Below are positions 21,739 through 31,764 of a stretch of DNA of 64,000 nucleotides, piece after piece. Location: positions 23,064,044 to 23,128,043 of the forward strand of contig NC_072897.1 of the NCBI RefSeq assembly GCF_027943255.1, in the 5' to 3' direction. The stretch is from Anastrepha obliqua (taxonomy: Eukaryota; Arthropoda; Insecta; Diptera; Tephritidae). The position numbers and the translations under genes were made by a program. Position 1 is the first letter of the stretch. Each line of letters opens with the position of its first letter. Under the pieces are notes generated by a model. The model was not told the origin of the DNA. It ran no database searches and saw nothing but the letters and a program-made list of their open reading frames with translations.

Positions 21739-22316
21739 CCGTTTGAGTGCGATTCGTCGATATAGCGACGATAACTAATTACTCCAAATTTGCGGCGCGT
21801 CGCTATAGCGACGATTGCATCACTGTGCATTTGGCGTTCGGCTAGGAACGTGTTGAATATTATTTTGCGATATTTATCAAAAATTTATGTCATATAAAAG
21901 TATAAATTAGTTGAGACCGTTAAAAACCATTTTTATTTTTCGTTCAATATCGATATTTTGAAAATAATTCCTGACCATGTCTAGTAGTGAAGAATTTACT
22001 GACGTGGAAGATACGATACCGAATTCCGACAATGAAATGGACTATGATAGTGATTCGAGTTTAAGTGTTGAATAATAATGCCGGAACTTGTTGTAAAAAA
22101 AAATAAAAGATGATATTAAAAAAATGTAAATAAGTTTTTCTTATAATCATAACTAATAGTTTAGTCTACAAAATAAAAATAAAATTATTGAAATATGTAA
22201 TTTTTTGTGTTCTCTATGCTTATATTTGTAAAGCCATCATATTTCAGTTTTCTTAGACCAAATTTTGCTTCGCAATTTTCGTATGTATTAAAGAAAATCG
22301 CTTAGCACTCAAACGG
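21739..22316 (+). mobile_element. piggyBac-type MITE
   Basis: Flanked by TTAA on both sides (21735-21738 and 22317-22320) with 12-bp inverted ends CCGTTTGAGTGC / GCACTCAAACGG. It is 578 bp long and carries no transposase. Near the left end are two short palindromes around 21758-21773 and 21796-21811; the second, CGTCGCTATAGCGACG, is perfect. A 32-codon acidic ORF is present at 21978-22076. It interrupts the RTE LINE. Confidence 0.88.
21978..22076 (+). CDS. Short acidic ORF in the piggyBac MITE
   Basis: ATG to TAA, 32 codons. It begins MSSSEEFTDVEDTIPNSDN and continues rich in Asp, Ser and Glu. piggyBac transposases commonly begin with a similar acidic stretch, so this is probably the remaining N-terminus of the parent transposase after internal deletion. 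An independent peptide function is not supported. AATAAA-like motifs follow near 22105 and 22172. Confidence 0.4.
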
Positions 22317-22320
22317 TTAA

Positions 22321-22899
22321 GGAACCAGCATTAACACCGATAACAATCTCAGCCTTGAAATCCAACGTAGAATCTCTCTTGCCAACAAGTGCTACTTTGG
22401 ACTAAGTAGGCAATTAAGTAGTAAAGTCCTCTCTCAACGAACAAAACTAACACTCTACACGGCTCTCATCATGCCCATCTTAACGTATGGCGCAGAAGCT
22501 TGGACGATGACAACATCTGATGAAGCGACGCTTGAAGTATTTAAGAGAAAGATTCTGCGTAAGATTTTTGGACCTTTGCACGTTTGCAACGGCGAATATC
22601 GCAGACGATGGAACGATGAGCTGTATGAGCTTTACGATGACATAGACATAGCGCAGCGAATAAAGATCCAGCGGCTACGTTGGCTAGGTCATGTCGTCCG
22701 AATGGATACAAACGCTCCGGCTTTGAAAGTATTCGATGCGGTACCAGCCGATGGTAGTAGAGGAAGAGGAAGGCCTCCTCTGCGTTGGAAAGATCAGGTG
22801 GAGAAGGACTTGGCCTCACTTGGTGTGTCCAATTGGCGCCGGTTAACACGAGAAAGAAACGACTGGCGCGCTTTGTTAAATTCGGCCAAAATCGCGTAA
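22321..22899 (+). pseudogene. RTE C-terminal domain
   Basis: Resumes with GTSINTDNNLSLEIQRRISL just after the piggyBac insert and continues through ALIMPILTYGAEAWTMTTSD to the stop at 22897-22899. The block IQRLRWLGHVVRMD followed by GRGRPPLRWKDQVEKDL is the conserved RTE C-terminal end. The open part from 22471 is 142 residues with no internal stop, so this end of the element is better preserved than the RT. Confidence 0.85.
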
Positions 22900-22969
22900 G
22901 CGGTTATACGCCAATTAAGAAGAAGAAGAATTATTGCCGCAAAATGCTGCATATCAAAGAACCACCTTA

Positions 22970-23900
22970 AGACAAAAGGTGGAAAAAGATTTAAAATATC
23001 TACAGCCTTTTGAAGGCAACACAAAGAAGTTACCCTTCTTTATTCAAACAATTGATAGGATTTTGGGGAATTATCAGAGCAACAGGATCTGGTGTATAGA
23101 GTGGTTTTTGATCTAAAGATATCAGGATCAGCCAAACATTTTCTATTTCTGACCACACCAAAAAATTGGGAGGAGTGTAAAACCAAGCATTTCAACTAAA
23201 GACCAAATATCGATAACAAACGACATAACAAATTTAAGAGTAGGGAGCATAAGTGAACTCAATAGAAAAGCTAGGGAGATAATTGATAATATCACCTAAT
23301 TTAGTGTTTTAAGTGAAAATGGTAATACGATGAGTGAGATATTGACGGGAATGTTCCTTCAAAGAATAAAACAATTGGCGGCAGGTACGTCTGCCTACAC
23401 CGTAAGAAACATAGTGTCATGGCCGCAGATGTCGGCTTAGATATATAATTTTATTGGCTTGGATGCAGGAAATCTAAGTCCAGTGTTCATGTCCAGAAAT
23501 ACAAATAGGCAGTCAGGAAGTTTTAATCCTCGACCTGTTTATAATCAAGTTAATAATAATAGACAGAATGCCAATTTTAGGCATAATAATGGCAACAATA
23601 CGGTAGCCAATAATTCAGGCAGTTATAGCAGCCGTTCGCAAAATAGCGCTGCTCAAAATACATTGAATCAAAATAACTATCGTGCACCAAATTCATCACG
23701 ACATATAATAATCCAAATAGACAGAGTAATTCGCCGTCCTGTATATGAACAAGGTCAATATAATAGGCAAGGTAGCCAACAATCAAGCAATCGACCACAA
23801 AACATTGCAAATAGACAGAATACATCTCAGCAGACAAGGCGTTCAAATGGGCTTCAACCCATGGACGTCGATGCTGCGAGTCAAGCAGAAGCCGCAAACA
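22970..23900 (+). pseudogene. Gypsy Gag, Asn/Gln-rich C-terminus
   Basis: The first part reads LQPFEGNTKKLPFFIQTIDR, the conserved gypsy Gag patch, then YRVVFDLKISGSAKHFL with stops following. From 23459 an open frame continues with strongly Asn/Gln/Arg-rich low-complexity sequence (about residues 20-130 of that frame) and ends in GLQPMDVDAASQAEA before the protease. No CCHC knuckle is visible; a basic Asn/Gln-rich tail could take over RNA binding. Frames are broken at about 23120 and 23300. Confidence 0.65.
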
Positions 23901-24780
23901 AAAACGAGGGGTTTTTTACAAACTACTTGTTTAATACAATTTTTTTGACTTTCGTGGATGCAGGATCTAAAATAAGTTGTATGAAAAAGAAAACTTTCAA
24001 TGAATATAATTACCGGTTATTGAAGAAAATAATATAATAGTGAGTAATAGTAATAGTAATATTAAGGACACAAATGAAAGAGTTAGCTCACCTTGCGCAT
24101 CAGAATTTCAATATGTTGACAATGCTAGAATGAAGTGGTTGAAGGTGGATTTTGATAAACCATACGATTTGTTGTTGGGAAATGATATTATATTTAAAAA
24201 TGTCAAGATAATTGACATAGAAAGGAGGAAATTGAATTCCTTAATGGTGTAAAAATACCAGTATTCTCAAAGACGATCCAAGAACACGTTTATGCATTGG
24301 AGTCGGGGAACTTGATCATCTAAAATCAGATGAACATAAAGGAGTTAAAAAATTGCTAAAAAAATTTGAAAAATTAATTTTTAAAGATGGGGATACACTG
24401 ACTAGTACAAAATCAGTGGTTCCTGAAATAGCCAATCTCAAACCAACAAATTAATTCAAGAATTTAGAGGTTATTATAATAGTGCTGAAAAAATAAGATA
24501 ATTCAGGAAATAAAAGGTTTCGTTTAGTGGCTTAATCAAATAACCATTGACGATAAGTATCCCTTGCCAAATATTCACAGAATCTTGGACAAGCTGGGCA
24601 AAGCACAGTACTTAAGCACACTCTATCTGGCAAAAGGTTACCATCAAATTTTAATAGCATCCAAGGATATTGAAAAACAGCTTTTGTTTCTCCATTGGGT
24701 TTGTATGAATATGTCAGAACGCGACATTGTGACGACATTTTAATATTTTCGACTTCATTGAAAGAGCATTCAATTTCCTT
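23900..24780 (+). pseudogene. Gypsy protease and reverse transcriptase remnants
   Basis: The protease active site reads FVDAGSKISCM (DAG in place of D-T/S-G). YDLLLGNDIIFKNVKIID is the conserved end of the protease domain. The RT start is seen as GDTLTSTKSVVPEI and PLPNIHRILDKLGKAQYLST, then CDDILIFSTSLKEHS, which holds the catalytic Asp pair at about 24733-24770. These lie in at least three frames, so the sequence is heavily decayed. Confidence 0.7.
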
Positions 24781-24790
24781 AGTGTAAAAA

Positions 24791-25098
24791 AGGAAAAAAT
24801 TGTAAACTTAGGTTAAGTATGTGTCATAGTGTAAACATAGGTTAAGCATGAAACATGGTATGACGATAACATGTAATCGGCAACCGAAGGAATGTACCGG
24901 AAAAATAAAAGAAAAAAAAAAGAAGAAGTTCCGGAAAAGAGACGCACGTGGTTTTATCATTCATATTTTTCGGAAAGTGTTAGTTCTTAATTTACATTAG
25001 AAATAATTTTTTCAAAAGTGCAAGAGCACAATTAAAAATTTCTTAAAGAAAGAAACGAAATTTTTAAGTCATACGTTGACCAACGAAGGAATAAAACC
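24791..25098. other. Unassigned spacer, possible LTR remnant
   Basis: About 300 bp without a reading frame between the second gypsy RT and the X arm. It contains the near-repeat GTAAACTTAGGTTAAG / GTAAACATAGGTTAAG at about 24802 and 24831, and A-rich runs. It could be part of a 3' LTR of the gypsy element after internal deletion, but no inverted TG...CA ends or duplication were found. Confidence 0.3.
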
Positions 25099-25754
25099 AG
25101 AGTATGTTAATGGAATGAGAAGGAGCAAAGGTTAAATGAGCTTTTTTCGAGTACTAACAGAAAATGTTAATGGAATGAGAAGGAGCAAATATTAAATGAG
25201 CTTTTTTCGAGTACTAATTTGTAGATTTATATTAAGGAATTTTCAAATTCAACTTACCACACTAGTGGGGTATTATAAATATTTACCACGCTAATAGAGG
25301 AATTCAGATTTTTTCTGTGCTTACCACACTAGTGAGGGATTTCATATGATTTTTCACCACAGTAGTAAGGGATTCAACACACTCGACTTATTTCATGCCT
25401 ACAGTGAAGCGAATTAATTTGCGATTGAGAAAGTTGCGCAAGCATTTAGTTTGTGGCGCAGCTACTATAATCGAAAGGAAGATTCATATGACGTCCTGAA
25501 GAGTGATATTTTTTTCCTTGAACGATTTCTTTATTACAATTAAGTTGGGTAAATCTTTTGAGTTTATTGTAATTAGAATTGCTTTAAAATAGTGTTTTAG
25601 GTTTTTTTATATTTGATATTTAGAAAATTTCTTTTCGGTATAAAATAGTTCATACTGGATATTAACTGATTTTTATATAAATCAATCAAAAAAGAAATAT
25701 GTTGATATAAACATGCATATATTTAATCTCTTTAATCAAATCTAAGCTATGTAT
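25099..25754 (+). mobile_element. X element, left arm (type-1 end)
   Basis: Begins AGAGTATGTTAATGGAATGA and repeats its first 60 bp once more from 25159. Then come four diverged copies of a subterminal motif like TTACCACACTAGTGAGGGAT (about 25254-25375) and a tRNA-like module near 25425-25500. The same arm occurs inverted at the right end of Y (54053-54859). No coding frame is present. The hAT MITE at 25755 interrupts it. The bases left of 25099 do not match the 9 bp right of 45420, so the two arms of X cannot be shown to come from a single insertion. Confidence 0.65.
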
Positions 25755-26326
25755 TAAAGTGGTGCACAAGTCGACATATATGTGCTTTCAAGTCATTTGC
25801 TAAATTCACACAACAATGCAGTGTTTTGTTCTCAACTAACAGTAACAGGCAATAGCAGCTAGAGAGAAAACCAAATCATGCTTTTGTATGACTTGTTTCT
25901 CTCTCAGCATTGTCACTACACACATATTTCGGCAAGATAGCAAGAAAAGCAATGACACTGATAGGCAATGAAAAACAATTCAATTCAAACAAGTGAATTG
26001 TGTCAAATGTGGATTATTTGCTTACATGAATTCCTGATATTTTAAAATCAAATAGGCAGTTAATGTTTGGTATGATGGTTTTGTAGAATAAAAATTAAAT
26101 TCTGATTAATATTTGAATGTAACTTACACTTTGCCTGCAAATATTCTTCTGCGCAGTTTATTGGATTTTAAATTTACTAAAAGCTGTCTTATTTCATAAC
26201 TTCAATAGCTTTAAAAATTATTCATCGAAAGTTTACCGTTATTTGTTAATATTCTCCCCTTAATACGCAAAAGTGCGCGGGGAACGAAGAAATGTGTATG
26301 TTTGCAATTTTCATACATCTCGAAGG

Positions 26327-28575
26327 CAGTGTTGCCAATTTAGCGACTTTGTCGCTAGAATTGACGACTTTTGCTTGAGTCTTGGCGACAAAAACAAAGT
26401 TTTGACGACAAAAATGATTTAGCGACTTATCTGGCGACTTTTGGAGAGCAAATAAAAACCGTTTTAGGCAATAGATACTTTTCTGTCAACTTGATTACCC
26501 GTGAATGCCCTTTACCTTCCATACTCTAGAGTAACAATTTACTGACTATAGATAAAACTAGCAAACCCGGCCCCTTCGCTGGGCACACTAAAATAGAATA
26601 GATATGGTTTAGAACAGAAAATATATGGTTTTCATATTTTTTATTTCTTTATTCAAGCGCTTTGGCATAAACAATATTTTTTGTTTTTCTATTTGTTTTT
26701 GAGTAAATATAAAATATAAATTGAAAATCAGGAAAAAAGAAGATTGTTTTTAAATTTCAAATCAACGCATATGAATAACGAAGAAACAATCGTCTTTTTT
26801 CCTGATCATCCATGAATTTTTCGTTTCAATTTATATGTTTTATTAAGCATTGGAGCTTTTTTAACCATTATCCATTTATATTTTTCAAAAAAAAAAACGA
26901 AAAAAATTGTTTTTTCCACGAACACATAATTTCATTCGGATTTCACATTAAATTCTCAAATTTCGTAAGAAATTATTCACTGTTCTAAAATCCACTCCAA
27001 AAAAATTCACAAACAATTTTTACATATTGCACTTACGTTTTTTCCTTATGGCATCCAAATCAGAAAGAAATATTAACACATTGTAACTCACACTGTCAAT
27101 TTGACAGTTCAGTTCCGCCCCAAGCGTTAAAAAAGTAAGCGACATTATGGCTGGCTCAAAAGAACGCTGTACCCGTTGCCACTGCTCCGAATTACAACCA
27201 AACTTTACGAAACCCATTTTCAATACTTACTTAACAATGTGCATAAGTTTGGTTTAATTCGGTGCAAAGACACGGCGGGTCCACGTTTTTGCATATATTT
27301 CGAGACCCTAGTCATCAATAGGTATGAAAATTACCCCGTATTAATGCACTTATCAACAGCTTTCATTTGATATCCATATTGTATAAACACATTCTAGGGT
27401 CCACGTTTTGGTCTCTATCTCGAGACCCTAGTCACGGAGCGGATGGAAATACTCTGAACTAAAGCATTCACCAACAGCTTCCATTTGATACCCATATTGT
27501 ACATACACATCCGAAGGTTACCCGGTCCACGTTTTGACCTATATCTCGAGCCCTATTTCCAAAATAAAATATAATCCATGTTACTCGTGGATAATGTAGC
27601 TTTCGAATGGTCAAAGAATTTTTAAAATCGGTCCAGTAGTTTTTGAGCCTATTCATTACAAACAAACAAACAAAGTTTTCCTCTTTATAATATTAGTATA
27701 GATCCGTCGACATTTTTTTTTTTCAAATGAAAATTTTCGAAATTCCGTACGTACAACGATAACTACATTTATACAAATTAACAAGCAATTTCAATTTTTA
27801 ATTCCAGATGATCCGTTTTTGAGTAATCGATGCGACCATGGAGGAGGAAATGCTCCACGAGATTGTTTATAACTTTTTTATAAATTAATATTTTTCTATA
27901 AAAATTGAGGATGACAGTCTTTAATGGACACTTAATAAAATAAAAAAAAATCCGATCCCCAAATTCCTTCATTTTCCCCCTAAAAAAAATCACTATTTCT
28001 TCGAATGTCACAGTGGTGTTCCCCCTTAAAGCGTAGCTTTTTTATGCCACTTTTTCTTTACTATGCTTAAATATATTTTATAAATCCATTTCAAGACTTT
28101 AATTAATAATAATATAGTAAATTGTTGCATGATTTGCAGGGTTTTATTATAAAAGCGTAATAGTTAATTTTATAAATTTTCAAATTTCCATTTGAATCCA
28201 GTACTGGATCAACTTCGTAAATAACTTTTTCAAGATTTCTTGAATCACTCATGCTTTCCAATGATATTTTAAAGACACAAAAGTTTTTCAGATAGAAATT
28301 AACAAAGCGTTAGAAAATTTAGTAGATTTATAGAATCATAACAAAAAAAACCAGTATTTCAGGAGATTGAAACTAACTTCCGTTGATCTCTAATTTCAGT
28401 AGAGTTGGTATTACTGGTTTAATTATTATTCATCAATAAATATTAAGTCCGCAGCTGGCCTCTTGTGCACCTCTCAGAATGAAATTTAGGATCCGCCCCT
28501 GATGGAGTTAGCGACTTTCTAGCGACTTTTGATATTGGCCCTAGAGACTCAGATTTATTGGCATTGGCAACACTG
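26327..28575 (+). mobile_element. hAT-type element nested in hAT MITE copy 1
   Basis: Ends CAGTGTTGCCAAT (left) and its complement (right), flanked by a perfect 8-bp duplication CTCGAAGG (26319-26326 and 28576-28583). The 61644-62515 copy of the host MITE has the undisturbed site. Subterminal repeats of GCGACTTT are present at both ends. A Helitron (26558-27702) interrupts it. The remaining 870 or so bases after the Helitron (27703-28575) are AT-rich without a convincing coding frame. Confidence 0.87.
26558..27702 (-). mobile_element. Helitron copy 1 (non-autonomous)
   Basis: Reads on the minus strand from TATACTAATATTATAAAGAG (about 27702) to a GC-rich hairpin and CTAG end (26558). This 5' end and the GGGCCGGGTTTGCTAG 3' end are typical of insect Helitron/Helentron-type repeats. 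It makes no target duplication. About two units of the family's internal tandem repeat lie near 27275-27550. The same family is at 29311-30424 and 50934-54052. No replicase or helicase gene is present. Confidence 0.82.
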
Positions 28576-28883
28576 CTCGAAGGTGTGCTAATACACACTA
28601 CGTACATACATACATATGACACCAATTCACACATTGTACTTGATGTCTTTCGGCAAAGCTTGTATGAGAATGTTTTTCTACCATTGCCATGTAAGCAGCG
28701 TCGTGCAATTCGCGCACTGTCGATAGAGCCGAAGTAGTATTGCTTGTTGAAGACAGTTTTTCTTCGTTGCTGTTCAAGTTGTGTGCCTACATTGCTTTTT
28801 GTCTTCACAAACAGTGTCGCATGCAATGTGTGACTTGTTGCTTTGTAATAAGCAAGTCATTTGTGCACCACTTTACTATGTAT

Positions 28884-29310
28884 ATTAATGAGAAAATATC
28901 ATTTTAATATCCGTCCAGAAAGCCATACGCGCATACACGAACACATATGCATGTATGTATGTATATAAATATGCATACAAACTTTCAACGAACGCCAAAT
29001 GAATGCATACATATAAAACAGCGAATCGAATAAATGAGCGATTTAGGAAGGTAAATTAACAATTATAGATTAGCGCAAGCATAAAAGACATGTTGTAGGC
29101 GTACTGCGTCATTCCGTATTTGACTCATGTTCAAGTCCTGTAAACACTTTTGTGTTTTCGATATTTTTATTTAATTTTTTGTATTTGGTTTAATTAGAAT
29201 TGATTTAAAATAGTGTATTCAGGTTTTTCTTATACCCGTAATTTAGAAATTTATTTTCTATATAAAATTATTCATACTGCTAATGAACTGATTTATGTAC
29301 ATATATAATA
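28884..29310 (+). mobile_element. X element, inner segment with tRNA-like module
   Basis: Aligns in inverse orientation with 50690-50935 and 54053-54240 of Y. It holds a module at about 29075-29155 with an A-box-like TTAGCGCAAGCA and a perfect B-box-type GTTCAAGTCC, followed by T-rich sequence. No coding frame is present. It is interrupted on the left by the hAT MITE and on the right by a Helitron. Confidence 0.5.
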
Positions 29311-30424
29311 CTAGCAAACCAGGCCCCCTTCGCTGGGCATACTAAAATAGAATAGATATGGTTTAGAACAGAAAATATATGGTTTTCATATTATTTATTT
29401 CTTTATTCTTTATTCAAGCGCTTTGGCATAAACAATATTTTTTGTTTTTCTATTTGTTTTTGAGTAAATATAAAATATAAATTGAAAATCAGGGAAAAAG
29501 AAGATTGTTTTTAAATTTCAAATCAACGCATATGAATAACTAAGAAACAATCGTCTTTTTTCCTGATCATCCATGAAAATTCGTTTCAATTTATATGTTT
29601 TATTAAGCATTGGAGCTTTTTTAACCATTATCCATTTATATTTTTCAAAAAAAAAAAACGAAAAAAATTGTTTTTTCCACGAACACATAATTTCATTCGG
29701 ATTTCACATTAAATTCTCAAATTTCGTAAGAAATTATTCACTGTTCCAAAATCCACTCCAAAAATATTCACAAACAATTTTTACATGTTGCACTTACGTT
29801 TTTTCCTTATGGCATCCAAATCAGAAAGAAATATTGACACATTGTTTGTTGTAAGTTTGGTTTAATTCGGTGCAAAGACACGGCGGATCCACGTTTTGGC
29901 ATATATTTCGAGACCCTAGTCATCAATAGGTATGAAAATTACCCCGTATTAAAGCACTTATCAACAGCTTTCATTTGATACCCATATTGTACATACACAA
30001 CCAAAGGTTACCCGGGTCCACGTTTTGACCTATATCTCGAGACCCCAGTCACGTAGCTGCATGAAAAATACTCTGTACTAAGGCATTCACCAACAGCTTC
30101 AATTTGATATCCATATTGTACAAACACATTCTAGGCTCCACGTTTTGGTCTCTATCTCGAGACCCTAGTCACGGAGCGGCATGAAAAATACTCTGAACTA
30201 ACGCATTCACCAACAGCTTCCATTTGATACCTATATTGTACATACACGTCCGAAGATTACCCGGGTCCACGTTTTGAGTCCTATTCCAAAATAAAATATA
30301 ATCCATGTTACTCGTGATGTAGCTTTCGAATGGTGAAAGAATTTTTAAAATCGGTCCAGTAGTTTTTGAGCCTATTCATTACAACCAAACAAACAAAGTT
30401 TTCCTCTTTATAATATTAGTATAG
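29311..30424 (-). mobile_element. Helitron copy 2 (non-autonomous)
   Basis: Same family and orientation as copy 1: CTAGCAAACCAGGCC at 29311 is the complement of the 3' end, and the TATACTAATATTATAAAG 5' start lies near 30424. About three units of the internal repeat (CCATATTGTAC spaced about 125 bp) are present near 29984, 30115 and 30235. Much of the AT-rich 3' part is nearly identical to copy 1, with a few indels, so the two are recent relatives. Confidence 0.82.
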
Positions 30425-30897
30425 ATATGGTAAATATTACCATACATTTTTTCCTTCAGATATAATAAAAAAATAATAATAATAACATTAAAACAAGAGG
30501 TATTATTAACAAACTTGGTTTTATTTTAAATTCTTCAAGTAAATCAAATTAATAATAATCAATAAGAAGGCATATGCCAATACAAATACGTGAATTTATA
30601 TATGTACATATGCGCATATACATACATATATACGCTCGTTTGCTTTGTTTGCTTTGTCGTTCCTTTCGCGCTTTCGCTTGCAGTTCATTCAATGCAATGA
30701 GCAAGGTAACTACATATGAGCAAGGTAACACTAATATGAGCAAGGTAACTACATATGAGCAAGGTAACTACATATGAGCAAGGTAACTACATATGAGCAA
30801 GGTAACGACACATTTTTTCGTGCGTGCAGCCTGTTAAATCGAATTATAAGACGTTATCACGTCAAAAATAGTGCAAAATGATCAAGTGTCCCCAATA
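30425..30897. repeat. Non-coding segment with a 19-bp tandem repeat
   Basis: AT-rich with no gene. At about 30699-30806 the unit ATATGAGCAAGGTAACTAC is repeated about six times, with one variant unit reading CACTAATATG. Just before the pogo end, a word TGATCAAGTGTCCCC (about 30879-30893) mirrors the pogo terminus, as if another end of the same family abuts here. Confidence 0.7.
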
Positions 30898-31300
30898 GTG
30901 GGATACTTGAGCATAAACAAGAGATACTTGATCACAGATTAAATAAAAAGAAATTTAACTCAAAAACAAAAACAAAACATTTATTTCAAAATACAGTCGG
31001 TTATCTCAAATACTTTCAAATATATCCAGAGCCTTTAGAAAGGAATAATACATTCTTTCACACTCTTTTCCTTTACCCTCTCCTTATAGTCTAAGAGCTC
31101 ATGACAAAAAAACCCAACATATTTTATACTTCTTGAAATTTTGTGTGAGATTAGTTTTTTAATACTAGAATCGATATCCCGCGGGCTGGCTGCTCAATAG
31201 CGGTCTTAACTATGGATTTTTATTTTTTAAAATTGTTAATAAAAAACATTTTCCCAACATATTTTATACCACTTGAAATTTTAACAGAATTTCATTTACG

Positions 31301-31556
31301 GTCTGTATAAAATGAAACGATGGTTGCCAGCCCATTCTCATGGTCCCAAAGTACTGCCAGCCCATGTTGAAAGTGCGTTGATGGAAGCACAAGTCAACAT
31401 ATTTTATACCGGCTGTCTTTTTTACACGACATTGGCAATACAATAAATTGATGAAATCTGTAGAGCCAGCCCATTCTGATGGTCCCATCACATGGAAAAT
31501 TTGGAAAATTTCATTCATTCATGAGTGCGAGCGAGACCGACTTACGTGAATGTGGG
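31301..31556 (+). repeat. Inner inverted repeat of W, left copy
   Basis: CTGTATAAAATGAAACGATG through to the GAGCGAGACCGACTTACGT region, repeated inverted at 34700-34963 with few differences. It contains one CAACATATTTTATAC motif and the recurring word GCCAGCCCAT. It directly follows the outer inverted repeat, making each W arm about 470 bp in total. Confidence 0.85.
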
Positions 31557-31764
31557 CACGCGAGAGAGAGCGTATATTGTCCATATTCTGTCTCTCCGTA
31601 CAGTCTTGCAAAAATGGGAAGGATGAAAGGTTTGTTCATCAAAAAATTAGGGAATGGAATTTTTTTTTTCTTTTTCTTAAAAAAGTTTTTATTTCTAATT
31701 TATTATTCCTTTATTTATTTATTTAATTTATTACATGAATAGAAAAAAAAACAAAATTAAATTT

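Larger units (their letters stand above)
20262..22935 (+). mobile_element. RTE-clade LINE, 5'-truncated, interrupted by piggyBac MITE
   Basis: A plus-strand LINE lacking its endonuclease; the first readable residues are at about 20262. The RT lies at 20281-21738 and the C-terminal domain at 22330-22899, separated by a TTAA-flanked insert. The 3' end is TATACGCCAATTAAG followed by AAGAAGAAG repeats. The clade call rests on RGFRQGDSLSCDFFN, LLAYADDMDLIG, and RLRWLGHVVRM near the C-terminus, all RTE-type. Stops replace expected codons at about 20962 and 21157. Confidence 0.85.
22940..24790 (+). mobile_element. Second gypsy element, gag-protease-RT part
   Basis: Plus-strand order gag (22970-23900), protease (23935-24250), degraded RT (24280-24780). 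RNase H and integrase of a gypsy element in the same orientation appear at 45421-46740, with the X block in between. The two parts may be one element, but part of the RT is missing and the flanks of X do not show a matching duplication, so this is inferred. It abuts the RTE 3' tail on the left. Confidence 0.65.
25755..28875 (+). mobile_element. hAT-type MITE (copy 1), holding a second hAT element
   Basis: Inverted ends TAAAGTGGTGCACAA flanked by a perfect 8-bp duplication CTATGTAT (25747-25754 and 28876-28883). Without the nested element and its duplication it is about 864 bp, matching the 872-bp empty copy at 61644-62515, which is in the opposite orientation. An 8-bp duplication plus these ends fits hAT. 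It has no transposase. It lies inside the X element. Confidence 0.88.

Noticed and set aside
28443..28826. 127-codon frame at the right end of hAT MITE copy 1
   Set aside because: Crosses the boundary of the nested element; the matching stretch in the empty copy is in another context, so it is fortuitous.
30699..30806. CRISPR-like array (19-bp repeats)
   Set aside because: Units are directly tandem with no unique spacers, in an animal transposon context.
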